DNA of 64,000 bases, taken from positions 1-64,000 of the forward strand of contig NZ_JAEQAZ010000019.1 in NCBI RefSeq assembly GCF_016654115.1, written 5' to 3'. The stretch comes from Streptomyces sp. MBT53 (GTDB lineage: Bacteria > Actinomycetota > Actinomycetes > Streptomycetales > Streptomycetaceae). A program made the translations under genes and the position numbers. The notes beneath the pieces are model-generated. The model was not told the DNA's origin and ran no database searches. It saw only the letters and a program-made list of their open reading frames with translations. Shown here in pieces: positions 16,197 through 24,905 of the stretch (positions within the stretch are counted from its first letter, which is position 1; the number at the start of each line of letters is the position of its first letter).

Positions 16197-16858
16197 GCCT
16201 CGCCGCCCAGGCGGTAGCCGACACCGCGCACCGTCGCGATCGGGTCGGGCGGCCCGAGCCGTCTGCGCAACTGCCCGATCAGGACGTCCACCACATTGGA
16301 CATCGGCTCGCTCGCCTCGTCCCAGCAGCTCTCGATCAGCTCGCTACGTGTGACGACGTCGCCCGCCCGCAGCATCAGCAGTTCAAGGACCGCGAACTCC
16401 TTGGCCGACAGGCTGAGCAGCACCCCGGCACGGGTCACCCGGCGGCGCGGCAGATCGACCTCCAGGTCGGCCGCGCGCAGCAACGAGGGCCGCGCGGGCT
16501 GCTCCCTGCGGCACAACGCCCGTACCCGTACGACGAGTTCGGCGAAGGCGAACGGCTTTACCAGGTAGTCGTCCGCCCCGTGCTCGAAGCCGGCCACCCG
16601 GTCGCTCACCGCGTCCAGCGCGGTCAGCAGCAGGAAGGGCAGCACCGATCCGGCCCGGCGTCGCGCGGCGAGCAGCGTGAGGGAGTCGCCGTCCGGGACC
16701 GAGCGGTCGGCCACGACACAGTCGTAGCGATTGACGGACAGTTTGAGGTCGGCCTCGGCCAGCGTTCGAGCGAGGTCGACCGCGAACCCCGCACCCCGCA
16801 GTTGAGCTGCGACGACGGGTCCCAGCTCAAGATCGTCCTCCAGGACCAATACACGCAT
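16193..16858 (-). CDS. OmpR-family response regulator
   Basis: This 221-residue cytoplasmic protein has a receiver domain with acidic pair LEDDLEL, phospho-acceptor Asp in YDCVVADRSVPDGDS and conserved Lys in LVKPFAF. A winged helix of the OmpR type follows (VLLSLSAKEFAVLELLMLRAG and SNVVDVLIGQLRRRLGPP, ending in TVRGVGYRLGGEA). It heads the operon with the kinase and GH9. ATG 16858 is chosen because MRVLVLEDD is the canonical receiver start; no strong ribosome site precedes it. Confidence 0.92.
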   Translation of the reverse strand: MRVLVLEDDLELGPVVAAQLRGAGFAVDLARTLAEADLKLSVNRYDCVVADRSVPDGDSLTLLAARRRAGSVLPFLLLTALDAVSDRVAGFEHGADDYLVKPFAFAELVVRVRALCRREQPARPSLLRAADLEVDLPRRRVTRAGVLLSLSAKEFAVLELLMLRAGDVVTRSELIESCWDEASEPMSNVVDVLIGQLRRRLGPPDPIATVRGVGYRLGGEA

Positions 16859-16880
16859 GGCCCGGAGCTTAGGCGACGGC

Positions 16881-16920
16881 GGGGCGCGCACTCGGATCCC
16901 GTACGCCGAGTGCGCGCCCC
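16881..16920. terminator. Hairpin terminator after the GH16 gene
   Basis: A perfect 15-bp stem (16881-16895 with 16906-16920) has a 10-base loop. It lies 15 bp past the GH16 stop on the minus strand and upstream of the response-regulator start, so it isolates the two operons. Confidence 0.8.
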
Positions 16921-16934
16921 ACCGCGCTCCGTGC

Positions 16935-18386
16935 TCAACTGCTGGGCACGGTGTCCTCGAACGTGGTGCCCGCGCCCCGGTAGGCCGCCACCTTCGCGGC
17001 GACCTGTGCCGGGGTGAGGACCTGGTCCTTGACGTGCAGGACGTAGTCGACCTGCTCGTCGTAGGCGCGGGCGGTGGAGCTGGTGAGGCCGCCGAAGTCG
17101 ATCAGCCACTGGTTGAAGTTGATCGACATCGGCCGCTCCGGCAGGTACGCGGCGTCATGGGTGCCGAAGAGCTGGCCGTCGATGTAGTACTTGATGCTGT
17201 TGTTGTCGATGGTCAGCACGAGGTCGTGCCAGCCGTTGTAGCTCTGGCGGCCCTCGGTGTGCTGGTTGACCGCGACCCACGGGTCGGCCTGGTAGGTCTC
17301 CCAGGACGTCGTGTAGAGGATGTTGGACGACTCGTCCCAGCCGCCGTTGGGGAGGTACTCGAAGTCGTACTCGGAGTAGTCGTCCGCCATCGGCGCCGTC
17401 AGGTCGTTGATGGTGAAGAAGGTCTGCACGAGGTGGTCGCCGTCCGGGCCGTACTTGGGCGCGTCGTTGAACTTGACCCGCGCCGCGTAGGTGCCGTTCT
17501 TGAACTTCCGTGCGTTGGTGACGACTTCGGTCTGCTTGGTGCTCTCGCCGGTGCCCGAGGTCGAGGTCTCCAGGTTCATGACGGAGTTGCCGCTCGTGGT
17601 GGCGAAGGTGACCTTGTCGGGCGCCCAAGTTGCACCGGAGACGCCCGGACCGCCGGAGGTGGAGCGGACGTTCCAGCCGTGCGCCGAGATCTTCGGGTCG
17701 TTGTAGGCGCTGTAGTTGAAGTCGTCGAACAGCGTGGCGCCGGTCGCCGGGGGGTCGGTCGGCGGGTCGGTGGGCGGGTTCGTCGGGTCGTTGCCGGCGG
17801 GAGCCGTGCCCCACAGGGTGGTGCCGGACAGCTGTGCCGTGACCTTCGACCAGTCGGCGTACGACGTCTGCGAGGCGCCGAAGGAGTAGTCGTCGCTCTG
17901 GTTCAGGGTCTGCCAGGTCGACTGGTAGAAGCGCAGTTGCATGTCACTGGTGTCGGCGCCCGGCGCGAGGGTTCCGGCGCCGGAGGTGAAGCCGATTTCG
18001 AGGTAACGGTCCGCCGTGGCCGTCGGGTTGGCGAGGGTGCCGAAGGTGCCCGTGATGTTGGCGCAGCCCTTCACCGCCCAGGAACACGCGAAGCGGTAAC
18101 TCGCGCTCGCCGAGTCCGCCTTGAAGTAGTAGCGGAGCTTGACGTTCGCCAACTGCACTGTGGTGGAGCCGGTGTTCTTCACCTTGAACCAGGGCTCGGA
18201 CTGGTCGGCGGTGGCACCCGTGGCGCTCGTGCGGTACTGGACGCTCAGCCCGTCGCCGGCCGCGCTCGCGGTGGACGGCATGGCGGTGAGGGCGGCGGCG
18301 CCCAGGGCCACCGCCACGGCGGCGGACGCGGCGGCGCGCAGCCTGGTCTTCGAGAACCTCGTGTCGTGTCTCGGGTCGAGTCTCAT
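16935..18386 (-). CDS. Secreted CBM3-GH16 beta-glucanase-like enzyme
   Basis: This is a 483-residue exported modular enzyme. The signal peptide is about residues 1-43. A CBM3 cellulose-binding module covers about 46-187 (LSVQYRTSATGATADQSEPW, YRFACSWAVKGC, QLRFYQSTW). A Pro/Thr linker (TNPPTDPPTDPP) runs to 215, then a GH16 domain. The GH16 catalytic motif ExDxE is visible as E339-Y-D341-F-E343. GH16 enzymes cut beta-1,3/1,4-glucans and related polymers. ATG 18386 lies downstream of GGAGAGG. It is the distal gene of module B, 87 bp after GH20, and may supply oligosaccharides to the importer. Confidence 0.85.
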   Translation of the reverse strand: MRLDPRHDTRFSKTRLRAAASAAVAVALGAAALTAMPSTASAAGDGLSVQYRTSATGATADQSEPWFKVKNTGSTTVQLANVKLRYYFKADSASASYRFACSWAVKGCANITGTFGTLANPTATADRYLEIGFTSGAGTLAPGADTSDMQLRFYQSTWQTLNQSDDYSFGASQTSYADWSKVTAQLSGTTLWGTAPAGNDPTNPPTDPPTDPPATGATLFDDFNYSAYNDPKISAHGWNVRSTSGGPGVSGATWAPDKVTFATTSGNSVMNLETSTSGTGESTKQTEVVTNARKFKNGTYAARVKFNDAPKYGPDGDHLVQTFFTINDLTAPMADDYSEYDFEYLPNGGWDESSNILYTTSWETYQADPWVAVNQHTEGRQSYNGWHDLVLTIDNNSIKYYIDGQLFGTHDAAYLPERPMSINFNQWLIDFGGLTSSTARAYDEQVDYVLHVKDQVLTPAQVAAKVAAYRGAGTTFEDTVPSS

Positions 18387-18473
18387 GTCGTGCCTCTCCA
18401 GAAGGTGGGGTGATTCCGGAACGGGACAGATCAAGGGGCGGTACGGGAGGGGGCATTGGCGGTACAGGTCGGG

Positions 18474-20006
18474 TCAGGGGTGGTACCGGACGGCGAGCGC
18501 GTCGAGCCGGGCCGTGTGGCCGTCGAGCCGGGCGCGGAAGTCGTCCCAGTCGGTTGGACCGCTCCAGGCGCGGTCCGCCAGGGCGCACAGGCGGGGATAG
18601 GTGAGGTACTCGATGCGCTCGGGCGTGGTGACGAACTCGGTCCACAACTGGGCCTGGGTACCGAGAACTTGGTCGACCGCGCTGCGCTCCGCGTCCTCGG
18701 GGACGGGGTCGTGGGAGTGCACGGTCCGCAGATCGACGACCTTGCCGGGCTGCGCCGGGGGTTCGCGCGGGTCCTCGGACTGGGCGTAGTCGAGGTAGGT
18801 CGCCCGGTGGTACGCGCTCACCACCTGGTGGCCGCGCCGGGCCGCCGTCAGAGTGTGTGCCGCGTCGCGCCAGGTCATCACCGTGAAGTCCAGGGGCAGT
18901 TCGGCCCCCGTCTCGGCCCAGCCGACCGGGCGCCGCCCGTGCCGTAGGAGGAACTCGCCGATCCGCCCGAGGAACCAGCCGTGCAGGGCGGCGGGGTTCG
19001 ACAGGCCCTGCGTCACGGCCCGTTCGCGCGCGGCGGCACTGTGCGTCCACTCGGCGGTGGGGCACTCCTCGCCGCCGACGTGGATGTACGGCGAGGGGAA
19101 GACGTCCATGACCTCGTCGAGGACGGTACGGCAGAAGTCGAGAACCTCGTCGTGGACGCCGAGGACGGTGTCGCACACGCCCCAGCGGGTCCAGACGTCG
19201 AGGCTGCGCTCCGGGTGGTTGCCCAGCTCGGGATAGGCGGCGAGGGCGGCCCGGACGTGCCCGGGCATCTCTATCTCCGGCATGACGGTCACCCCGCGGG
19301 CGGCGGCGTAGTCGACCAGGTCGGCGAGTTCGGCGCGCGTGTAGGAGCCGCCGTGCGGGACGCCGTCGTACAAGTCGGTTCCGGCGGGGCCCTGTTGGGA
19401 CTCGGCGCGGTGGCCGCCGATCTCGGTGAGCTTGGGGTAGGCGGCCACCGGCATGCGCCAGCCCTGGTCGTCCGTGAGGTGCAGATGGAACACGCCGATC
19501 TTGTGCAGGGCCAACAGGTCGACGTACCGGCGGAGATAGGAGACGGGCTGGAAGTGGCGGGCCACGTCGAGCATCGCGCCGCGCCAGGGGTGTCGGGGGA
19601 GGTCGGTGATCTCGACGCAGGGCAGCAGCCACTCCGTGTCGGGCTGTGGATGCGCCGACAGGGCCTGTGGGGGCAGGAGTTGACGGATCGTCTGGATTCC
19701 GCGCAGCAGTCCGGTGAGGTGCGCGGCGCGCAGCAGGACGGCGTGCGGGGCGACGGTGAGTCCGTAGCCCTCGTCGCCGAGACCGGCCAGGCCTGGGTCG
19801 AGCGTCAGGGTCAACTGCCCGTCGGGGGAGGCCTCCAGGGGCAGTCCGGTGGCGGGGGCGAGCAGGGTGCGCAGCAGGTTCGCGGCCGGTTCGGCGCCCG
19901 CGCCGATGTGCAGCGCGGTGCCGGTGTCGAGGGTGAAGTGCCCCGGCCGGAGCGCGGACTTGGTGGGTCGGGGGACGAGGGTGAGCACGGAACGCTGTGC
20001 GGGCAT
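18474..20006 (-). CDS. Cytoplasmic GH20 beta-hexosaminidase-like enzyme
   Basis: This 510-residue protein has no signal peptide, so it should act on imported oligosaccharides. The N-terminal Glyco_hydro_20b domain spans about residues 1-135, then a TIM barrel with HPWRGAMLDVARHF and FHLHLTDDQGWRMPV. The catalytic site, normally HxGGDE, reads YIHVGGEECPT here: the Asp that positions the 2-acetamido group is Glu. ATG 20006 follows GGAGA. It belongs to module B between the permeases and GH16. Known members release GlcNAc or GalNAc; the Glu change leaves open a different specificity. Confidence 0.88.
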   Translation of the reverse strand: MPAQRSVLTLVPRPTKSALRPGHFTLDTGTALHIGAGAEPAANLLRTLLAPATGLPLEASPDGQLTLTLDPGLAGLGDEGYGLTVAPHAVLLRAAHLTGLLRGIQTIRQLLPPQALSAHPQPDTEWLLPCVEITDLPRHPWRGAMLDVARHFQPVSYLRRYVDLLALHKIGVFHLHLTDDQGWRMPVAAYPKLTEIGGHRAESQQGPAGTDLYDGVPHGGSYTRAELADLVDYAAARGVTVMPEIEMPGHVRAALAAYPELGNHPERSLDVWTRWGVCDTVLGVHDEVLDFCRTVLDEVMDVFPSPYIHVGGEECPTAEWTHSAAARERAVTQGLSNPAALHGWFLGRIGEFLLRHGRRPVGWAETGAELPLDFTVMTWRDAAHTLTAARRGHQVVSAYHRATYLDYAQSEDPREPPAQPGKVVDLRTVHSHDPVPEDAERSAVDQVLGTQAQLWTEFVTTPERIEYLTYPRLCALADRAWSGPTDWDDFRARLDGHTARLDALAVRYHP

Positions 20007-20049
20007 GGATCGTCTCCGGGACGGGGGCGGGTGGGGGTGTTGCGGAGGG

Positions 20050-20889
20050 TCAGCCCTTGACCGCGCCGGCCGCGAAGCCGGAGGTGACATGGCGCTGGAG
20101 CAGCAGGAAGATCACAAGTGCCGGTGCCGCGAACAGAGTTGAAGCCGCCATGGTGGCGCCCCAGTCGGTGCCGAAGACGTTCTGGAACGAGGACAGCCAC
20201 ACGGGCAGCGTGCGGTGGTCCTGCTGCTTGATGATCAGGAAGTTGGCGTAGGTGAACTCGTTCCAGGCCGTGATGTAGCCGAACAGCGAGGTCGCCATCA
20301 GCCCCGGCGCCAGGAGCGGGAACGCGATGCGGCGGAACGCGCCGAACCGGGTACAGCCGTCGACCTGCGCGGACTCCTCAAGCTCCGGCGGGATCGTGCC
20401 GATGAAACCGCGCAGCACGATGATCGTGAACGGCAGCGTCATCATGAAGTAGACGAGCGTCAGCGTCGGCAGCCGGTCCAGCATGTCGGTGTCGCGGGAG
20501 ATGATGTACACCGGGATGATCAGTGACTCCCAGGGCGCCATCTGCGCGATGAACACCATCAGCATGAACTGCCGGCGCCCCTTCCACCGCATCCGGGCGA
20601 CCGCGTAGGCCGAGCCGAGCGCGATGACGAGGGCGAGCAGCACCGCGCTCAGCGTGACGAGGACGCTGTTGCGCCAGAACAGTCCGAAGCCGGCGGCGCC
20701 GACGGCCGTACGGAAGTGGTCGAGGGTCCAACTCGCGGGAATGATCCGGGGGTTGTCGGACTGGATGTCACGGGTCGGGGTGAACGCGGTCGCGACCATC
20801 CAGTACACCGGGAACAGGCACACCAGGACCGTGAGGACGGCGGCGGCGTTCAGGGGCAGACGGCGGATCCGGGGCCGGGTGGTGCTCAT
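20050..20889 (-). CDS. Sugar ABC transporter permease 2, module B
   Basis: This is a 279-residue MalG-type permease. The first membrane helix is AAAVLTVLVCLFPVYWMVATAF, and five further segments follow. The EAA loop reads ESAQVDGCTRFGAFRRIAFPLL. It ends with SGFAAGAVKG. ATG 20889 overlaps the stop of the preceding permease by four bases. It forms the channel with the gene at 20886-21875 and takes its ligand from the binding protein at 21905-23182. Confidence 0.92.
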   Translation of the reverse strand: MSTTRPRIRRLPLNAAAVLTVLVCLFPVYWMVATAFTPTRDIQSDNPRIIPASWTLDHFRTAVGAAGFGLFWRNSVLVTLSAVLLALVIALGSAYAVARMRWKGRRQFMLMVFIAQMAPWESLIIPVYIISRDTDMLDRLPTLTLVYFMMTLPFTIIVLRGFIGTIPPELEESAQVDGCTRFGAFRRIAFPLLAPGLMATSLFGYITAWNEFTYANFLIIKQQDHRTLPVWLSSFQNVFGTDWGATMAASTLFAAPALVIFLLLQRHVTSGFAAGAVKG

Positions 20890-21875
20890 GCGAGCTCGTC
20901 CTCCTGGCGGAACATCTGACGGAAGTAGAAGACCAGCACGCCCGACATCAGCACCACGGTGACCATGGAGGCCGCCGAACCGAGGTCGTAGCGCTGGTGG
21001 GAGAGGGCGGTCTGCACCGCGTACACGGGCAGGATCGTGGTGGCGTCGCCGGGCCCGCCGTTGGTCATCACCCAGATCTGCACGAACGCCTTGAACGTCC
21101 AGATCACTTCGAGGGAGAACACCAGCAGGAAGATCGGCCGGATCATCGGGAAGGTGACCGAGCGGAAGATCCGCGACCCCGAGGCCCCGTCGATGCGCGC
21201 CGACTCGTACAGTTCGACGGGGACGGTGGTGAGCGCCGAGTACAGCGTGATCGCCGCGAAGGGCACGGACTGCCACACCACGAGCGCGACCACGATAGCG
21301 AAGGCGGCCGGTCCGTGCGCGAACCAGGGATAGCGGTCGAAGGACTCGAACCCCAGCCCGGTCAGCACCTCGTTGACGATCCCGAACTCCGAGTGGAACA
21401 GCCACTGGAAGACCGTTGTCGCCGAGATCACCGGCATCGCCCACGTCAGCACCAGCGCACTGAGCACCGTGGTCCGCCCGAACCGGCCGAGCCGCTCGAC
21501 CATGAGCGCGACCAGCGTGGACAGCGTCATGATCAGTACGACGTTGATCGCCATGAAGAGGAACGTGCGCCGTACGACCTCCCAGAAGGCGCTGTCGCCC
21601 AGCAGCGTCCCGTAGTTGCGGAAGCCGACGAACTTCGCGTGGCCCAGGATGAGTTGGCGCAGTCCGAAGTCCTGCAGCGAGATCACCACGGCACGGATCA
21701 GCGGATACACGAGCAGATAGAGCGTGCCGAGCACGGCGGGCGCGATCAGCAGGTACGGCCAGACTCCTCGGCCGGCGGACTTCGACGGGCGGCGGGTGCC
21801 CGGTGCCTGGGAGCGCCGGGGCGGATCGGTACCGAGTGGGGGACGGGGGGCGGTCTGCTCTCGGACGGCCGGCAC
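20886..21875 (-). CDS. Sugar ABC transporter permease 1, module B
   Basis: This is a 329-residue MalF-type permease. A cytoplasmic basic tail (RRSQAPGTRRPSKSAGRG) precedes the first helix YLLIAPAVLGTLYLLVYPLI. The EAA loop is ESARIDGASGSRIFRSVTFPMI. Start GTG 21875 is firmly set by AAGGAGGAG six bases upstream, one of the strongest ribosome sites in the window. It lies 29 bp after the binding-protein gene. Confidence 0.92.
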   Translation of the reverse strand: MPAVREQTAPRPPLGTDPPRRSQAPGTRRPSKSAGRGVWPYLLIAPAVLGTLYLLVYPLIRAVVISLQDFGLRQLILGHAKFVGFRNYGTLLGDSAFWEVVRRTFLFMAINVVLIMTLSTLVALMVERLGRFGRTTVLSALVLTWAMPVISATTVFQWLFHSEFGIVNEVLTGLGFESFDRYPWFAHGPAAFAIVVALVVWQSVPFAAITLYSALTTVPVELYESARIDGASGSRIFRSVTFPMIRPIFLLVFSLEVIWTFKAFVQIWVMTNGGPGDATTILPVYAVQTALSHQRYDLGSAASMVTVVLMSGVLVFYFRQMFRQEDELA

Positions 21876-21904
21876 GGCGCTCCTCCTTCCGGTCGACGGG
21901 CGCT

Positions 21905-23182
21905 TCAGGAGCCGGAGTTCATCGCCGCGGTGATGGCCTCGGACGCGGTGGCGGCCTTCTTCCGGATGTCGCCGCCGGTGAGCACGGCCGTCATGTAGTC
22001 CTTGATCGGGTTCTTCGCCTCCACGGCGGCCCAGCCCGGGGTGTTGGGCGTCGCGTGACCCTGCGCGGCGCCGACCGCCATGGCCGCGGCGCCGGGGTCG
22101 GCGGCGACGGCGGAGGCGAGGGTGGTCTTGTTCGGGACGTAGCTCATGGCGAGCGCGAGCTTCTTCTGCCAGGTGTCGCCGGTGAGTTCCTTGATGAACG
22201 TGTAGGCCGCGTCCTGCTTGGTGGACGCCGTCGGGATGACCAGGTCGGAGCCGCCGGTGAAGACCGCGCCGGGGGTGGCGGCGGTCTTGCCGGGGATCGG
22301 GAAGAAGCCCAACTTGCCTTTCAGAGCGGGGTTGTTCTGGATGACGACGTTGGCACCGCCCGGGGAGGAGACGACCTGGGCGACCTTGCCCTTGGCCATG
22401 ACGTCGGCCTGCGGCGGGTTGGCCTCGTCGGAGTCCTTGGGGCCCTTGCCGAGGGCCTGCAGCTGCTCGTAGAACCGCATGCCGCGGATCGCCGCCGGGG
22501 TGTCCAGGGTGCCCTTCCACTTGCCGCCGGACTGGACGGCGAGGTCGCCGCCCTCGTCCCAGATAAAGCCGGAGAGCGTGTACCAGTTCTGGCCGGGGAG
22601 GTAAATGCCCTGTGTGCCACCGGAGTTGAGCTTCTTGGTGGCGGCGATCCACTGGTCCCGGGTCCTGATGGCGGACGCGTCGACGCCGGCCTGCTTGAAG
22701 AGGTCGGTGCGGTAGATGACGACGCGGTTGGCGGCGTAGTACGGGATGCCGTACTGCTTGCCGTCGTAGGCGCCCGGCTCGGCGAGGCCCTTGAGCCAGG
22801 TCTTCCCGCCGAGGTCGTCGACCTTGTCGCTGAGGTCGAGCAGCCCGCCGCTCTGCGCGAACTGGGCGACCTGGGTGTTGCCGGTCTCGATGACGTCCGG
22901 CGCGTCGTTGCTGGCCAGGGCGGCGGTGACCTTCTCGCCGATGCCGTCCCACTCCTGGATCTGCACCTTGACCTTGATGTCGGGGTGGGCGGCCTCGAAG
23001 CCCTTGACGAACTCGTTCTGGAACGCGGCGGAGACGCTGTCGCGCATCAGCCAGACGTCGATGGTGGTGTTTCCCCCGGAGCCTTTGGAACTGCCGTCGG
23101 AGGTATCGGAAGAGCTGCTGCAGGCACTCAGCCCTGCTGTCATCACGAGCACGGACACGCCGGCCAAGAAACGGAGCTGCAC
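21905..23182 (-). CDS. Sugar ABC transporter substrate-binding lipoprotein, module B
   Basis: This is a 425-residue lipoprotein with lipobox LSAC, Cys21, followed by a Ser-rich tether. The fold is SBP_bac_1 (TIDVWLMRDS, EWDGIGEKVTAALASNDAPDVIE, then PYYAANRVVIYRTDLFKQAG). The start is GTG 23182 with AGGGG upstream. It is the first gene of module B and divergent from the GntR gene at 23454. A TGACCA tandem repeat starts 22 bp upstream. The substrate is probably an oligosaccharide released by GH16 or chitin-type hydrolysis and cut inside by GH20, inferred from neighbours only. Confidence 0.92.
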   Translation of the reverse strand: MQLRFLAGVSVLVMTAGLSACSSSSDTSDGSSKGSGGNTTIDVWLMRDSVSAAFQNEFVKGFEAAHPDIKVKVQIQEWDGIGEKVTAALASNDAPDVIETGNTQVAQFAQSGGLLDLSDKVDDLGGKTWLKGLAEPGAYDGKQYGIPYYAANRVVIYRTDLFKQAGVDASAIRTRDQWIAATKKLNSGGTQGIYLPGQNWYTLSGFIWDEGGDLAVQSGGKWKGTLDTPAAIRGMRFYEQLQALGKGPKDSDEANPPQADVMAKGKVAQVVSSPGGANVVIQNNPALKGKLGFFPIPGKTAATPGAVFTGGSDLVIPTASTKQDAAYTFIKELTGDTWQKKLALAMSYVPNKTTLASAVAADPGAAAMAVGAAQGHATPNTPGWAAVEAKNPIKDYMTAVLTGGDIRKKAATASEAITAAMNSGS

Positions 23183-23204
23183 GGTTCACCCCTGGAGGAC
23201 ATGA

Positions 23205-23223
23205 ACTGACCACCTGACCAGTG
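23205..23223. promoter_or_regulatory. GntR operator D, tandem TGACCA, beside the module B binding-protein gene
   Basis: ACTGACCACCTGACCAGTG holds two TGACCA units starting 8 bp apart (23207 and 23215). Read on the other strand it begins CACTGGTCA, the same core as the site before module A. It ends 22 bp from the GTG start, a position suited to repression. Confidence 0.6.
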
Positions 23224-23400
23224 AAGCCCACTGGACAGCTCACCTCTCGATGTGGGGACGAAGGTGGCATAGACCAATGCGGGCGTCAACCCCCTCTGCT
23301 GCCAAGGGATTTGGCGCGGATATCGCTCAAGAACCGGATGATCACCGGCCGATGGTGGTTACACTTCCCCGGTCAAGAGGGCGAACCGCGGGGCAACCGC

Positions 23401-23420
23401 TGGTCAACTGGTCAACCAGT
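23401..23420. promoter_or_regulatory. GntR operator C, tandem TGGTCA plus palindrome, beside the GntR gene
   Basis: TGGTCAACTGGTCAACCAGT contains two TGGTCA units 8 bp apart, and its right part ACTGGTCAACCAGT is a 6+2+6 palindrome. It lies 34 bp before the GntR start, which suggests self-repression. Confidence 0.6.
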
Positions 23421-23453
23421 CGGCCGGGGATTCCGCGTACGAGGGAGTGCGAC

Positions 23454-24293
23454 ATGAAGGCCGACGCGCCAGGGGCGGTACTCAAACGGGAGCGGGTCCG
23501 CGACTTCATCCTCGACCTCGTCGAGTCGCAGCACCCGGGGGACCCGATCCCCTCCGAGCGCGCCCTCTGCGCCCAACTCGGCGTGTCCCGGCCGACCTTG
23601 CGCGCGGCGGTCGACGAACTCGTCGCCGCGGGGCTGCTGGTGCGCGAGCACGGGCGCGGCATGTTCGTGGCGCCCGAGAAGATCACCCAGGAACTCGTCT
23701 CCGCCGAGCAGACCATGACGGCGCCGCAGGCCTCCGGGGCCTGGTCGAGCCGGTTGCTGGAGTTCACCACCATCCCGGCCGGCGCCCGGGTGGGGCGCAG
23801 ACTGCGCCTCTCGCCCGCCGCCGAGATCGTCTACGTGGCGCGGCTGCGGCTGGTCGACGGCGCCCCGATGGCCATCGAGCACCTGCACATCAGGGCCGAT
23901 CTCGTACCCACCCTGTCCGCACCGGAGTTGGAGGCCGGCGACCTCTACGAACACCTGCGGGAACAGCACGGTGTCCACGTGCAGGAGGCGGTCCAGGCCA
24001 TCGAGCCGACGGTCGTCACCAAGGCCGAGGCCGAACTCCTCGACGTCCCCGAACTCTCCCCGGCCCTGCTCTTCGAACGCCTCACCTCGGACACCGCCGG
24101 GCAGCCCGTCGAGTACGTCCACTCGATCTATCGCGGCGACCGCTACCGCATCGTCTCCCGCCTCACCCTCGGCCCCTCGGTCGCGGCCCCCACGGCCCCC
24201 CTCGGCCACCACCCCGGCATCCCGCCGGGCGACTTCGCCCACCGCGACACCATCGAGTCGTCCACCCGGGGGGACATCCAGTCCGGGGCGTGA
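23454..24293 (+). CDS. GntR-family (HutC/DasR-like) repressor of ABC sugar module B
   Basis: This 279-residue paralogue of the regulator at 101-928 has a winged helix at about residues 10-78 (LGVSRPTLRAAVDELVAAGL, REHGRGMFVA) and a UTRA domain with LRLVDGAPMAIEHLHI and EYVHSIYRGDRYRIVSRL, close to the DasR C-terminal motif. ATG 23454 has GAGGGAG upstream. It is divergent from the module B binding-protein gene with matching operators at both ends of the 271-bp gap. It probably represses module B and itself until a sugar or sugar phosphate binds. Cross-talk with module A is plausible because the operator cores match. Confidence 0.9.
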   Translation: MKADAPGAVLKRERVRDFILDLVESQHPGDPIPSERALCAQLGVSRPTLRAAVDELVAAGLLVREHGRGMFVAPEKITQELVSAEQTMTAPQASGAWSSRLLEFTTIPAGARVGRRLRLSPAAEIVYVARLRLVDGAPMAIEHLHIRADLVPTLSAPELEAGDLYEHLREQHGVHVQEAVQAIEPTVVTKAEAELLDVPELSPALLFERLTSDTAGQPVEYVHSIYRGDRYRIVSRLTLGPSVAAPTAPLGHHPGIPPGDFAHRDTIESSTRGDIQSGA

Positions 24294-24318
24294 ACTGCCG
24301 CTGATGGAAAGGCAGTTC
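24292..24318. terminator. Short bidirectional hairpin
   Basis: GAACTGCC at 24292-24299 pairs with GGCAGTTC at 24311-24318, spanning the tails of two convergent genes. It is a modest 8-bp stem that may end both transcripts. Confidence 0.5.
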
Positions 24319-24869
24319 TACAGCTCGCCGGGGCGGCCGTACCGGTAGAAGAACGGTCCACCGAGCCGGCCGGCCAGGGCCCGCGTCAGGCCCGAGCTGT
24401 CCTCCAGGAGTCGGGCGCCCGGGGCGAGGTCGCCGACGTAGAGCGGGTCGAAACCGGCGTCGGTGATGAGCCGCGCGGTGATGTCCTTCGCGGCGGGCTC
24501 GGCGGCGTAGAGGTTGCTCGGGGTGACGCGCTGGGTGCCGATCTGGTCGTAGGCCGAGGCGAAGACGGTGTTGAAGGACTTCGCGGTCGGGCCGCCGACG
24601 ATCGACTTGACCTGGTGTGCGAGCGAGGGGAAGGACTCGTCGCGGTCGCCGTAGAGGTTCGTCGCGTCGATGGTCACCTGGCCGCTGAGCCCGGTGACGC
24701 CGGCGAGCGCCTCGGCGACGAGGCCGCCAGGGACGGCGACGACCACCACGTCCGCGTCGGAGGCGTCACCGCCGTCCCGGCCCAGCGTCCTGACCTGGTG
24801 TCCCGCCTTCTCCCAGAGCCGGGCCAGGCCGCCGCCGACGTGTCCTCGTCCGATCACCGTGATGTTCAT
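24318..24869 (-). CDS. F420-dependent NADP reductase-like oxidoreductase
   Basis: This 183-residue cytoplasmic protein is essentially one Rossmann domain. It begins MNITVIGRGHVGGGLARLWEKAGH, matching the NADPH motif GxGxxG of the F420_oxidored (PF03807) family. DADVVVVAVPGG and the segment SFNTVFASAYDQ also fit. ATG 24869 follows GGAGG. Related short proteins transfer hydride between NADPH and F420 or flavin partners; the true partner here is unknown. It is in the same orientation as two SDRs but 145 bp away. Two copies of the GTTGAC-CAAC operator precede it, so it likely belongs to the regulon of the MarR protein at 26870. Confidence 0.8.
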   Translation of the reverse strand: MNITVIGRGHVGGGLARLWEKAGHQVRTLGRDGGDASDADVVVVAVPGGLVAEALAGVTGLSGQVTIDATNLYGDRDESFPSLAHQVKSIVGGPTAKSFNTVFASAYDQIGTQRVTPSNLYAAEPAAKDITARLITDAGFDPLYVGDLAPGARLLEDSSGLTRALAGRLGGPFFYRYGRPGEL

Positions 24870-24905
24870 GTCGGGCCTCCGGGCTGCCGGGATTTCACTG
24901 TCCTC

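Noticed and set aside
20886..23270. 794-codon minus-strand frame running through the binding-protein gene into the permease
   Set aside because: Only its last 329 codons, from GTG 21875 with a strong ribosome site, are the real permease; the front part is an out-of-frame reading of the binding protein.
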